Assembly: GCF_036010505.1 (NCBI RefSeq)
Contig: NZ_CP108569.1
Span: forward strand, 5,447,001-5,511,000
Length of the DNA stretch: 64,000 nt
Direction of reading: 5' to 3'
DNA from: Streptomyces sp. NBC_01197
Lineage (GTDB): Bacteria > Actinomycetota > Actinomycetes > Streptomycetales > Streptomycetaceae
In this document: piece after piece, positions 51,434-60,234 of the stretch
Layout of the letters: every line of letters starts with the position of its first letter
How positions within the stretch are numbered: position 1 is the first letter of the stretch
Notes under the pieces: generated by a model
Seen by the model: only the letters and a program-made list of their open reading frames with translations
Told to the model about the DNA's origin: nothing
The model's database searches: none
Translations under genes and position numbers: made by a program

Positions 51434-52479
51434 CAGTCCTTCTCGGGGGAGGAATTCAAGGGGGAGGAATTCTTGGCGGAGAGGTTCTTGGGGATGGGGG
51501 CCGCCGTCGGTGACGGCGGGACGGCGAAACGGCTGAGAGGTCCCGGCAGCCGCGAGCCGAGCGGTGACATACCGCCGTCGGCGCCGTGCCTGGCGAGCAG
51601 ATCGAGGGCGAGCCTGCCGCGCCTGACCCGCTCACGGGCGGTGTTGAGGGTGTGGTCGCGGAGCTGGGCCCCGTACGGGTAGATGCCGGGTGACTTCGAC
51701 AGGCCGAACTTCAGATAGATCGGGGCGCCGCGCCGGATCAGCTCGGCCGTCTCGTACATCCGGACGTAGCCGCCCAGGTCGTCGGGTGCCTCGATGTAGA
51801 GGTCCATCGGCGCGGCGCAGACCCGCCGGATCTCGGTGAAGTGGGCCAGGGTGAGGTCGGAAGGGATATTGACGGAGTCGGCGCCCAGCTGCTCGAAGAC
51901 GGCGTACGAGGCGGGGTTCACCGGGCCGATCAGCGCCGAGACCTTGAAGGTGGTGTCGGCGGGGAGCACGCCCGCCGCCCGGAGCCTGTGCAGCGACCAG
52001 AGCACCCCCTCGTCCGCGACGAGCAGGCATCTCACGCCCAGTTCGGTGGCGCGCACGGCGTCTTCGAGCGACCCGGCCACGGCGTCGTGGCCCCGGGCGC
52101 GGAGCCCGGCGCCGCCCGATTCCGTCCGCGTTGCGGCACCGATGTCCCAGGTTCCGCGCGGCCCGGTGAACAGGCACAGCTCGACGGAGCGCTCCGCGCA
52201 GGCGGCCACCATCTCGCCGATCTCGGAGTCCGTGAGCATCCAGACACCGCTGCCCTGGCTGATGCGGTGGACCGGCACATCAAGCCTGGCGGACTCTTCG
52301 AGTACGACACCGAGCGCCTCAGGCCCTTCGACGGAGGGAACTTCGGTGCGCCAGGAGCCGCCGTCGGGGAAGCGGCGCGGTGAGGCGTCGGCGGGGTCGG
52401 CCGCGGGCGCGGCGAGGCCGAGCGCGGCGAGCGCCCGTTCGCCGGGGCGGCGGGGGACAGGGGCTGATACGTCGGTCAC
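51433..52479 (-). CDS. U32-peptidase-like TIM-barrel protein of the sugar-acid operon
   Basis: 348 residues, no signal peptide. AVEDAVR-type helices are followed by [60 protein letters not shown] and [20 protein letters not shown]. This alternating beta/alpha text resembles peptidase family U32 barrels, whose best-known members hydroxylate or modify RNA rather than cut protein. The active motif cannot be assigned. GTG 52479 follows GAGGAA at seven bases. It is the first gene of the transporter operon, overlapping the binding protein, so it probably acts on the imported compound. Confidence 0.7.
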   Translation of the reverse strand: MTDVSAPVPRRPGERALAALGLAAPAADPADASPRRFPDGGSWRTEVPSVEGPEALGVVLEESARLDVPVHRISQGSGVWMLTDSEIGEMVAACAERSVELCLFTGPRGTWDIGAATRTESGGAGLRARGHDAVAGSLEDAVRATELGVRCLLVADEGVLWSLHRLRAAGVLPADTTFKVSALIGPVNPASYAVFEQLGADSVNIPSDLTLAHFTEIRRVCAAPMDLYIEAPDDLGGYVRMYETAELIRRGAPIYLKFGLSKSPGIYPYGAQLRDHTLNTARERVRRGRLALDLLARHGADGGMSPLGSRLPGPLSRFAVPPSPTAAPIPKNLSAKNSSPLNSSPEKD

Positions 52480-52539
52480 AGGCGGGTTCCTCGCATACTG
52501 GGGCCGGGTCCGGTGGGGTATGCACCGGTCACGTACGTC

Positions 52540-52561
52540 CGATATACCGAACATGGTTCGG
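52540..52561. promoter_or_regulatory. palindromic operator candidate before the transporter operon
   Basis: CCGAACATGGTTCGG (52547-52561) is an inverted repeat with six-base perfect arms. CGATATACCGAACA (52540-52553) matches CGAAATATCGAACA before the dehydratase gene at 12 of 14 positions. Probable IclR-family site controlling the U32-like/ABC operon, 61 bases before its start codon. Confidence 0.6.
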
Positions 52562-52645
52562 ATTGGTGGGCATGGGAAGGCCGGGGGCTGGGATGACCGG
52601 ACATGGGATGACCGGTCATGGTCCGCTGCCGCGGACCGGTTCGGC

Positions 52646-53665
52646 TCATGGGCGCAGCAGCACCTTCCCGGTCTCCGGGCCACCGCCTCCGACGAGTGCG
52701 ACGGCTTCGGCGTACCGTTCCAGCGGGAATTCATGGGTGATCAGCGGCCCCGGATCGAGAATCCCGGCGGTGAACGCCCGTACGGCGAAGGACCACGCGG
52801 CGGAGGGCGCGCCGAAGACGCTCCGCACGGTGAGCTGGCTCAGCGCCAGATGCACCGGGTCGATTCCGGTGGCCCCCGGCGTGAACATCCCGGTGAGTAC
52901 CACCCGGCCGCCGCGCCGTGCGAGGAGACAGGAGTCGGCGGCGGTGGTGGGCGCCCCGGCGGTCTCGACCACCAGGTCGTAACTGCCGCGCCCGGACGCC
53001 GATTCCGCCGGAGTGCACACCTCGCTCGCTCCGAGATCCGTAGCCAGTCGGGCCCGTCCGGTGCGCGGGTCGATGACGGTGAGTACGGCGGGGGCGGCCG
53101 CGGCGATGAGCTGTACGGCGAGCAGCCCGAGGGTGCCGGCGCCCACCACGGCGATCCGCTCGCCGGGCTCGGGCCGTCCGGCCCGCACCGCGGCGGCCAC
53201 CACGGCGGCCGGCTCAAGCAGCGCGGCGGCGCGCAGATCCGCCCCGTCCGCGAGTGGGTGCAACAGCCGGGCGGGGACGACGAGATGGTCGGCGAAGGCC
53301 CCGGGGCAGGTGAACCCCGTCTCCTCGTACCCGCCTTCGCAGAGCGAGGTCTCGCCCGCCCGGCAGCGTTCGCAGGTCCCGCACGCCCGGAAGCCCTCGG
53401 CCACCGTCGGGCGCCCGGTGAGGGAGGGGTCCACCCCTTCGCCCACCGCGTCGACGCTCCCCGACCACTCATGGCCGGGCGTGACCGGGTAGCGGACATA
53501 GGCCGGGTCGCGCCGGCCGTCGTACACCTCGCGGTCGCTCATGCAGATCCCGGCGGCCGCCACCCGGATCCGGACCTCGCCGGGGCCGGGCTCCGGCCGG
53601 TCGCCGCTCACCAGGCGGACGGAGCCCGGGGCATCGACCACGACGGCACGGCTGCCGCCGCTCAT
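52646..53665 (-). CDS. zinc-dependent alcohol/polyol dehydrogenase
   Basis: 339 residues. Catalytic zinc ligands in AAGICMSDREV and TPGHEWSG (GHE motif). The structural zinc site is CGTCERCRAGETSLC, near residue 95. Rossmann loop IAVVGAGTLGLLAVQLIAAA near 170. It oxidises a sugar alcohol or sugar-acid hydroxyl with NAD(P). ATG 53665 overlaps the dehydratase stop (ATGA); the two form a coupled pair. Confidence 0.9.
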   Translation of the reverse strand: MSGGSRAVVVDAPGSVRLVSGDRPEPGPGEVRIRVAAAGICMSDREVYDGRRDPAYVRYPVTPGHEWSGSVDAVGEGVDPSLTGRPTVAEGFRACGTCERCRAGETSLCEGGYEETGFTCPGAFADHLVVPARLLHPLADGADLRAAALLEPAAVVAAAVRAGRPEPGERIAVVGAGTLGLLAVQLIAAAAPAVLTVIDPRTGRARLATDLGASEVCTPAESASGRGSYDLVVETAGAPTTAADSCLLARRGGRVVLTGMFTPGATGIDPVHLALSQLTVRSVFGAPSAAWSFAVRAFTAGILDPGPLITHEFPLERYAEAVALVGGGGPETGKVLLRP

Positions 53666-54819
53666 CCGGCGGTCCCGGGCGAACGCTTCTCCCAACCGTC
53701 CGCCCACAGGTCGAACCTGGCCTGCTGCTGCGGGAACTCGGCGGCCGCGTCCACATCCAGCTCGACACCCAGGCCAGGCGCGTCCGGCAGTTCGAAGTAG
53801 CCGTCCACGACCTGCGGTGCTCCCTTCACGACCGCCTTGATACCGGCGTCCGCGAAGTCATTGAAGTGTTCGAGGATCTTGAAGTTCGGTGTGCAACCGG
53901 CCACTTGGAGCGTCGCCGCCGTCAGTACCGAGCCGCCCACGTTGTGCGGGGCGACCAGCATGTAGTGCGTCTCGGCCGTCGCGGCGAGCTTGCGGGTCTC
54001 CAGGATGCCGCCGATGTGGCCGACGTCCGGCTGGATGATGTCGGCCGCCTGCGAGGCGAAGAGTTCCCTGAACTCGATCCGGTCGTGGATGCGTTCACCG
54101 GTCGCGACGGGGATGTCCACCTTCGCCGCGACCTTCTCCAGCGCCCTGAGGTTCTCCGGCGGGACCGGTTCCTCCAGCCACGCGGGCCTGAACGGCGCGA
54201 GATCACGGGCGAGGCGGACCGCGGTGGACGGCGAGAACCGCCCGTGCATCTCCAGCATCAGCTCCGTCTCCGGGCCGATCGCGTCCCGCACCGCCTCGAT
54301 CAGCGAGACCGAGTAGTTCGTCTGTGCCTGGTCCAGCTCGTAGTGCCCGGTCCCGAACGGGTCGATCTTCAGGGCGCGGTAGCCCCGCTCCACCACCCCG
54401 AGGGCGGCCTGGTGGTAGGCCTCGGGCGTGCGCTCGGTGGTGTACCAGCCGTTCGCGTACGCCTTCACCCGGTCGGTGACCCGGCCGCCGAGCAGCTGCC
54501 AGACGGGGACACCGAGCGCCTTGCCCTTGATGTCCCAGCAGGCCATCTCGACGACGGCGATACCGGACATGACGATCTCGCCCGCCCGCCCGTAGTCCCC
54601 GTACTTCATCCGCCGGACCAGGTCTTCGATCGCGAACGGGTCCGAGCCCTCGATGTGGTTGGCGGCCGCCTCCCGCAGATAGCCGACGAGCGCGTCGGTC
54701 CGCCCGAGCATCCGGGTCTCGCCGACGCCGGTGAGGCCCTCGTCGGTGTGGACCTGCACATAGGTGAGGTTGCGCCAGGGAGTCCCGACGACATGGGTGC
54801 TGATTCCGGTGATGCGCAC
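53662..54819 (-). CDS. enolase-superfamily sugar-acid dehydratase (mandelate racemase/galactonate dehydratase group)
   Basis: 385 residues. Capping domain, then barrel with GYRALKIDPFG (KxD), LMLEMHGRFS (metal Glu plus histidine, near residue 200), WLEEPVPPEN (second Glu), PVATGERIH (third Glu) and YMLVAPHNVGGSVLTAATLQ (catalytic His). This acid-sugar dehydratase pattern is closest to galactonate or gluconate dehydratases; the exact epimer is not readable from sequence. First gene of the unit, with regulator sites upstream. Confidence 0.86.
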   Translation of the reverse strand: MRITGISTHVVGTPWRNLTYVQVHTDEGLTGVGETRMLGRTDALVGYLREAAANHIEGSDPFAIEDLVRRMKYGDYGRAGEIVMSGIAVVEMACWDIKGKALGVPVWQLLGGRVTDRVKAYANGWYTTERTPEAYHQAALGVVERGYRALKIDPFGTGHYELDQAQTNYSVSLIEAVRDAIGPETELMLEMHGRFSPSTAVRLARDLAPFRPAWLEEPVPPENLRALEKVAAKVDIPVATGERIHDRIEFRELFASQAADIIQPDVGHIGGILETRKLAATAETHYMLVAPHNVGGSVLTAATLQVAGCTPNFKILEHFNDFADAGIKAVVKGAPQVVDGYFELPDAPGLGVELDVDAAAEFPQQQARFDLWADGWEKRSPGTAG

Positions 54820-54836
54820 GGCAGTTGCCCCCGACG

Positions 54837-54864
54837 TGTTCGATATTTCGTCACTCGTTCGAAA
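54837..54864. promoter_or_regulatory. regulator site before the dehydratase gene
   Basis: On the minus strand TTTCGAACG (54864-54856) is followed by CGAAATATCGAACA (54850-54837), 18 bases before the dehydratase ATG. Related or identical nine-base words occur before iclR and before the transporter operon. Confidence 0.55.
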
Positions 54865-55012
54865 TCCTGGCGTGACCGTAATGGGGTGACGTGCGCAACG
54901 TCAATGGGCCTGCGTCAACAGCTCCGTTCCGGTCGGCAGGAGGGGGGACCGGCCGGTGCGGGGGCCGACCGGTGCCGGACCCGGCCGTGCCGGCCCCCGA
55001 TAGGCTGCGCGC

Positions 55013-55900
55013 ATGGGTGATCTCGGGGCGGGTTTCGGTTATCTGGTGAAGGGCCAGCGCTGGGTCGGCGTACGCGGCAAGCAGTACGGATTCGGGCTGC
55101 TGCCGGGGCTGATCACGCTCGTCCTCTACGTGGCGGCGCTGGTCGCGCTCGCGTTCTGGGCGGATGACGCCGTCGCCTGGGCGACACCGTTCGCCGACAC
55201 CTGGAGCACGCCCTGGCCGGGCCTCCTGCGGGGCTTTCTGACCATACTGCTCTGGGCGCTGGCGCTGCTGCTCGCCGTGGTCTCGTTCACCGCCATGACC
55301 CTGCTGGTCGGCCAGCCCTTCTACGAGGCGCTCTCGGAGCGGGTCGACGCGTCGGAGGGTGCCGATGTCCCCGGCTCCGGCCTTCCGCTCTGGCGCGAAC
55401 TGTGGATCTCCGCGCGCGACAGCCTCCGCATCCTGGTGCGGGTGGCGTTCTACGGCCTCCTGCTCTTCGCCGCCGGTTTCCTCCCGTTCGTCGGCCAGAC
55501 CGTCGTCCCGGCGATCGGCTTCTGCGTGTCCGGCTTCTTCCTGGCCGAGGAGCTGACGGCGGTGGCGCTGCAGCGCCGCGGTATGGAGTTCCGGGAGCGG
55601 CTGGCCCTGCTGAAGAGGCGCCGCCTGCTCACCCTCGGCTTCGGGGTCCCGCTGACGCTCTGCTTCCTGGTGCCGCTGGTCGCGGTGTTCCTCATGCCGG
55701 GCGCGGTGGCGGGAGCGACGCTGATGGCGCGCGACCTGACGGGGGAGACGGCGCCGGAGCCGGATGCCGTACCGGGGCCGGACGCGGTGGCGGGACCGGG
55801 CGCCGGCGGTGCCGCCGGTCCGGGAGGCGCGCCCGGGGGTTCACCAGGCGGCGCGCCCGCGCCCACCACGCCCCCGCCTGCCCCCTCCCGTACCTGGTAG
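55013..55900 (+). CDS. EI24 domain-containing membrane protein
   Basis: 295 residues. FGYLVKGQRWVGVRGKQYGF opens the EI24/CysZ-like region, with hydrophobic helices at about 28-55, 70-105, 140-175 and 215-245. The last 50 residues are a Pro/Gly/Ala-rich tail (APGGSPGGAPAPTTPPPAPS). The family is membrane-embedded with unknown transport function in actinobacteria. ATG 55013 fits the family. Convergent with a TetR gene. Confidence 0.85.
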   Translation: MGDLGAGFGYLVKGQRWVGVRGKQYGFGLLPGLITLVLYVAALVALAFWADDAVAWATPFADTWSTPWPGLLRGFLTILLWALALLLAVVSFTAMTLLVGQPFYEALSERVDASEGADVPGSGLPLWRELWISARDSLRILVRVAFYGLLLFAAGFLPFVGQTVVPAIGFCVSGFFLAEELTAVALQRRGMEFRERLALLKRRRLLTLGFGVPLTLCFLVPLVAVFLMPGAVAGATLMARDLTGETAPEPDAVPGPDAVAGPGAGGAAGPGGAPGGSPGGAPAPTTPPPAPSRTW

Positions 55901-55935
55901 CCCCTGCCTGGTAGCGCCGGTCGGCCGCCCGTGCG

Positions 55936-56511
55936 TCATCCCGCCGCACCACCGGCGAGCAGCGTCGTGAAGGCCCGGAAAGCCGTGGGCATGTCCACCG
56001 ATTCCGGGTCGAGCAGCCACTGGTACTGCAGGCCGTCCATCACCGCCACCAGCAGTGGTGCCACTTCCTCCGGCGTCAGCCCGCTCGGCAGCCGGTCCCC
56101 GAACTCGCCGCGCAGGGTGGCCGCCATCGACCCCCGCACCTGCACATAGCGGCGGGTGAAGAACTCCCGCGCCGGATGCCCGTCCGTGACGCTCTCGCCG
56201 AGCAGTGCGGCGAAGGTCTGAACGATCCCGGGCCGCATCGCGTTGTACTCCACCAGTGAGCCGAGCAGTTCGAGCGGCCAGGCCTCGCCGGAGCGCGCGG
56301 ACGCGCCCGGGTCCCAGCGGTCGCGCGCTTCCAGCACGGCGACAAGCAGCGCGTCCTTGCTCGGGAAGTAGTGCAGCAGCCCCTGCTGGGTGAGGCCCAC
56401 GCGCTCGGCGAGCGCGCCGAGGGTCGTGCCCCGGTAGCCGCGCTCCGCGATGACCTCAAGGGCCGCACGGAGGATCTCCGCCCGGCGCCCCTCGCCTCTC
56501 GCGCTCCCCAT
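55936..56511 (-). CDS. TetR/AcrR family transcriptional regulator
   Basis: 191 residues. HTH: RAEILRAALEVIAERGYRGT, ALAERVGLTQQGLLHYFPSK. The C-terminal part, with VEYNAMRPGIVQTFAALLGE and FFTRRYVQVRGSMAATLRGE, resembles regulators found beside glycoside hydrolase genes in actinobacteria. ATG 56511 follows GGAAAGGAG. Divergent from a GH3 beta-glucosidase, with a 13-base repeat array in between, so it most likely controls that gene. Confidence 0.86.
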   Translation of the reverse strand: MGSARGEGRRAEILRAALEVIAERGYRGTTLGALAERVGLTQQGLLHYFPSKDALLVAVLEARDRWDPGASARSGEAWPLELLGSLVEYNAMRPGIVQTFAALLGESVTDGHPAREFFTRRYVQVRGSMAATLRGEFGDRLPSGLTPEEVAPLLVAVMDGLQYQWLLDPESVDMPTAFRAFTTLLAGGAAG

Positions 56512-56526
56512 CACCGGCTCCTTTCC

Positions 56527-56578
56527 CCGTACGTGCTCTCCGTACGTGCTCCCCGTACGCATTCTCCGTAGGTGCTCA
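56527..56578. repeat. 13-base tandem repeats (four copies) in the tetR-GH3 divergent region
   Basis: CCGTACGTGCTCT, CCGTACGTGCTCC, CCGTACGCATTCT and CCGTAGGTGCTCA follow each other without gaps at 56527, 56540, 56553 and 56566. Each of the first three holds the palindrome CGTACG. The array starts 16 bases upstream of the TetR start codon and could bind several regulator dimers. Confidence 0.88.
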
Positions 56579-56684
56579 CCCCCCGAGGACCGTACGGCAT
56601 CGATCATCACGAAGAGGTGACGAAACCTACCGATCTACCGGCACGAGCGCCAGGATGGATACATCACGCGCCGGACGGCGGCTT

Positions 56685-56739
56685 CAGCACTTCAAGGCTC
56701 AGCACTTCAGGGCTCAGGGCTCAGGGCTTCAGCACTTCA
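56685..56739. repeat. CAGCACTTCA repeats before the GH3 gene
   Basis: CAGCACTTCA occurs at 56685-56694, 56700-56709 and 56730-56739, with GGGCTCA units between, in the leader just upstream of the GH3 start. Low-complexity expansion; function not evident. Confidence 0.75.
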
Positions 56740-56764
56740 CCACTCGCAACGCGGAGGTACGACG

Positions 56765-59218
56765 GTGGCAGCCACCCCCATCAACGACGCGGACCCGGTC
56801 CGCGAGGCCGCGGTCGAGGCCGCGCTCGGCGCGCTCGACCTCGACACCAAGGCCCGGCTGCTCTCCGGTCAGGACTTCTGGAGCCTCCCGGCGATCCCGG
56901 AGATCGGGCTGCGGTCCCTCGTCATGTCGGACGGCCCGATCGGGGTACGCGGGGTGCGCTGGACCGCCGACGACCCGTCCATCGCCCTGCCGTCACCGAC
57001 CGCCCTCGCCGCCACCTGGGACCCGGAACTCGCCCGCAGGGCCGGGGTGCTCCTCGCCCAGGAAGCGCGCCGCAAGGGGGTGCACGTCCTGCTCGCGCCG
57101 ACCGTCAACCTGCACCGCTCCCCGCTCGGTGGGCGGCACTTCGAGTGCTACTCCGAGGACCCGTACCTCACCGGCGAGATCGGCACCGGCTACGTCCGGG
57201 GTGTGCAGGGCGGCGGCGTCGGCACCACCGTCAAGCACTTCGTCGGCAACGACGCGGAGACCGACCGCTTCACCGTCGACAACCTCATCGCCCCGCGCCC
57301 GCTGCGCGAGCTGTACCTCGCGCCGTTCGAGGCCATCGTCAGGAACGCCCGCCCCTGGGGCATCATGACCGCGTACAACACGGTCAACGGCACGACGATG
57401 ACCGAGCACCGCTACCTCGTCAACGAAGTCCTGCGCGGCGAGTGGCAGTTCGACGGATTCAACGTCTCGGACTGGACGGCCGCGCGCTCCACCGCCGGCG
57501 CCGTCCTCGGCGGCCTCGATGTCGCGATGCCGGGCCCCGCCACCCCGTACGGTGAGCCGCTGGCCGCCGCCGTCAGAGCGGGCGAGGTCCCCGCGAGCGC
57601 GGTCGACGAGGCGGTACGGAACGTCCTGCGGCTCGCCGCGCGGGTCGGCGTCCTCGACGGCGCGCCGCCGGTCGTCACCGAGCTGCCGCCGGAGACCGAC
57701 GGGCGTGAGCTGGCCCGCGAGATCGCACGCCGCGCCTTCGTCCTCGTACGGAACGAGGGCGGCGCGCTCCCGCTCGACGCGTCGAAGACCCGCAAGGTCG
57801 CGCTCATCGGCGCCGCCGCCCGTGACGCCCGCATCCTCGGCGGCGGCTCGGCCACCGTCTTCCCCGCCCGGGTGGTCTCCCCGCTCGACGGGCTGACGGC
57901 CGTGCTCCCCGACGGCGCTGTCAGCTACGCCCTTGGCGCCGACCCTAGCGGTCAACTGGCCACCGCAGGGCCGGGGTTCGCCCTGCGCGCGGTCTGCCGC
58001 GACAAGGCGGGCCGCACCATCGGCGTCGCGTCGGTGCCCGGCGGACGCATCCAGTGGGTGGGCAGCGACCTGCCCGAAGGAGTGACCCACGAGACGCTGC
58101 ACACCATCGAGATCACGGGCACGTTCACGCCCAGGGAGAGCGGCGAGCACACCTTCGGCACCAGGGGGCTCGGCGGCTTCCGGCTCACCGTGGGCGAGCA
58201 GGTCCTCTTCGACGGGGACGAGCTGCCGGGCGACGAGGCCGATCCGTTCGCAGCGGTCTTCGGCGCACCCGTCGAGCGCGGCACCGCCACCCTCACCGCC
58301 GGCGAGTCGGTCGCGATCACCTTCGAGTACACCGTGTTCAAGAGCCCCGCAGCCCGGCTCCAGGCCATCGGCTTCTCCCTCATGCACCGTGCCCCGCAGC
58401 GCGACCCCGACGAACTGATCGCCGAGGCCGTGGCCGCCGCACGCGAGGCGGACACCGCCGTGGTGGTCGTCGCCACCACCGAGGAGGTCGAGTCCGAGGG
58501 CTTCGACCGCAAGGACCTCAGGCTCCCCGGCCGCCAGGACGACCTGGTGCACGCCGTGGCGGCCGTCAATCCGAACACGGTCGTGGTCGTCAACGCGGGC
58601 TCCCCGGTGGAACTGCCCTGGCGCGAGGACGTGACGGCGGTGCTGCTCAGCTGGTTCCCGGGCCAGGAGGGCGGCGCCGCACTCGCCGACGTACTCATCG
58701 GGGCGGCGGAGCCGGGCGGGCGCCTGCCCACCACCTGGCCGGTGGCCCTGGAGGACGCCCCGGTCCGCCGGGTCGAACCGGTCGGCGGTGAACTCCCCTA
58801 CGAGGAGGGCGTGTTCATCGGCTACCGGGCCTGGGACCGGGCCGGTACGACGCCGGCGTACCCCTTCGGCCACGGTCTGGGCTACACGGAGTGGGGTTAC
58901 GAGTCCCTGCAGGCGACCGCCACGACCGCCACCGTCCGTATCCGCAACACCGGCACCCGCACCGGGCGCGAAACGGTCCAGGTCTACGTCGCCCCGGCCG
59001 ACCCCGGAACCGACCGGGCCGCCCGGCAGCTGGCCGGCTTCGCCACACTGGAAGCGGCGCCGGGGGAGACCGTGGAGGTGGCCGTCGCGCTCTCCTCCCG
59101 GGCCTTCGAGACCTGGGACGAGTCGGCCGACACCTGGGCGCGGCGCCCCGGAACGTACGAGATCCGCACCGGTCGCTCCCTCACGGACACCAGGCTGACC
59201 GCCACGGTCACCTGCTGA
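56765..59218 (+). CDS. GH3 beta-glucosidase with PA14 insert
   Basis: 817 residues, cytoplasmic by lack of signal peptide. (beta/alpha)8 domain with MSDGPIGVRGVRW, KHFVGNDAETDRF and the nucleophile Asp in FNVSDWTAARSTAG, near residue 236. The alpha/beta sandwich domain is interrupted by a PA14-like insert (about 400-540, with HTIEITGTFTPRESGEHTFG). GFDRKDLRLPGRQDDLV and the C-terminal fibronectin-III-like domain (YPFGHGLGYTEWGYESLQ onward) complete it. It releases glucose or related sugars from beta-glycosides. GTG 56765 follows GCGGAGG. Confidence 0.92.
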   Translation: MAATPINDADPVREAAVEAALGALDLDTKARLLSGQDFWSLPAIPEIGLRSLVMSDGPIGVRGVRWTADDPSIALPSPTALAATWDPELARRAGVLLAQEARRKGVHVLLAPTVNLHRSPLGGRHFECYSEDPYLTGEIGTGYVRGVQGGGVGTTVKHFVGNDAETDRFTVDNLIAPRPLRELYLAPFEAIVRNARPWGIMTAYNTVNGTTMTEHRYLVNEVLRGEWQFDGFNVSDWTAARSTAGAVLGGLDVAMPGPATPYGEPLAAAVRAGEVPASAVDEAVRNVLRLAARVGVLDGAPPVVTELPPETDGRELAREIARRAFVLVRNEGGALPLDASKTRKVALIGAAARDARILGGGSATVFPARVVSPLDGLTAVLPDGAVSYALGADPSGQLATAGPGFALRAVCRDKAGRTIGVASVPGGRIQWVGSDLPEGVTHETLHTIEITGTFTPRESGEHTFGTRGLGGFRLTVGEQVLFDGDELPGDEADPFAAVFGAPVERGTATLTAGESVAITFEYTVFKSPAARLQAIGFSLMHRAPQRDPDELIAEAVAAAREADTAVVVVATTEEVESEGFDRKDLRLPGRQDDLVHAVAAVNPNTVVVVNAGSPVELPWREDVTAVLLSWFPGQEGGAALADVLIGAAEPGGRLPTTWPVALEDAPVRRVEPVGGELPYEEGVFIGYRAWDRAGTTPAYPFGHGLGYTEWGYESLQATATTATVRIRNTGTRTGRETVQVYVAPADPGTDRAARQLAGFATLEAAPGETVEVAVALSSRAFETWDESADTWARRPGTYEIRTGRSLTDTRLTATVTC

Positions 59219-59250
59219 GGGACCGGCGCGTACACCTACCGTCCGCCCAC

Positions 59251-60225
59251 CTACCGTACGGAGAACCCGTACACCGTCTCGGAGACGAACGCGCTGCCCG
59301 GCCGGAGGACCGCACCAGGGAACTCCGGCCGGTTCGGCGCGTCGGGGAAGCGCTGGGTCTCCAGCGCGATCCCGGCGCCCGGCCCGAAAGGACCGGCGTC
59401 GATGTGGTCACCGGTGTAGAGCTGCAGCCCCGGCTCGCTGGTCGTGATCGTCAGTACGCGCCCGGACGCCGGGTCGGACAGCTCCGCCGCCTCCGGACCG
59501 TCCAGCACATAGTTGTGGTCGTAGCCGAGGCCCACCTCCCGGGCCTGCCGGAAGTCGAAGCGAGTCCCCGCCACCGGCGCCTGTTCGCCGGTCGGGATCA
59601 GCTCCGCGTCCACGGGCGTCACCCGCGAGGCTCCGATCCGCAGTTCGTGCCCGGCCGCGCTGCCGGAGCCCGCACCGGCCAGATTCCAGTACGAGTGGTT
59701 GGTCAGGCTCACCACGGTCGGTGCGTCCGTCGTCGCCTCGTACGCGATCCGCAGCGCACCGCTCTCCGTCAGGCTGTACGTCACGGAGACGGCCAGCCGC
59801 CCCGGGAAGCCCTCCTCGCCGTCCGGGCTGACCCGCGAGAGCCGCACTCCGTGATCGGTCGCCTCCGCGTCCCACACCCGCTTGTCGAAGCCCCGGTCGC
59901 CGCCGTGCAGGCTGTTCGGCGGGTTGTTGCGGGGCAGCCGGTACGTCCGCCCGTCGAGCTCGAACACGCCGCCCGCGATGCGGTTCGCGTACCGCCCGAC
60001 CAGCGCCCCGAAGTACGGCCCGGGGAAGGCCAGATAACCGGCCAGGTCCGGGAACCCAAGCGCCACCCCGGCCACCGCGCCCGCCCGGTCGGGCACCTCG
60101 GCCGACTGCACGATCCCGCCGTACGTGAGCACGCGCACCCGGGTGCCGCCGCGCTCCAGGGTCCAGCGGTGGACTGGGGTGCCGTCCGGGAGACGGCCGA
60201 AGGGTTCCGGCTGCGCGCTGCTCAT
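59251..60225 (-). CDS. galM: aldose 1-epimerase (mutarotase)
   Basis: 324 residues. NSLHGGDRGFDKRVW holds the first active-site histidine, VVSLTNHSYWNLAG the second near residue 175, and GIALETQRFPDAPN the catalytic glutamate near residue 290. It interconverts alpha and beta anomers of glucose or galactose. It is convergent with the GH3 gene, so it fits sugar release by that enzyme. Confidence 0.92.
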   Translation of the reverse strand: MSSAQPEPFGRLPDGTPVHRWTLERGGTRVRVLTYGGIVQSAEVPDRAGAVAGVALGFPDLAGYLAFPGPYFGALVGRYANRIAGGVFELDGRTYRLPRNNPPNSLHGGDRGFDKRVWDAEATDHGVRLSRVSPDGEEGFPGRLAVSVTYSLTESGALRIAYEATTDAPTVVSLTNHSYWNLAGAGSGSAAGHELRIGASRVTPVDAELIPTGEQAPVAGTRFDFRQAREVGLGYDHNYVLDGPEAAELSDPASGRVLTITTSEPGLQLYTGDHIDAGPFGPGAGIALETQRFPDAPNRPEFPGAVLRPGSAFVSETVYGFSVR

Positions 60226-60234
60226 GCCGGGACC

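Noticed and set aside
56527..56578. CRISPR array
   Set aside because: Units are 13 bases, gapless and without spacers, and no cas genes are present.
56993..58873. A 626-codon open frame on the minus strand
   Set aside because: Antisense to the GH3 gene, which has all catalytic motifs.
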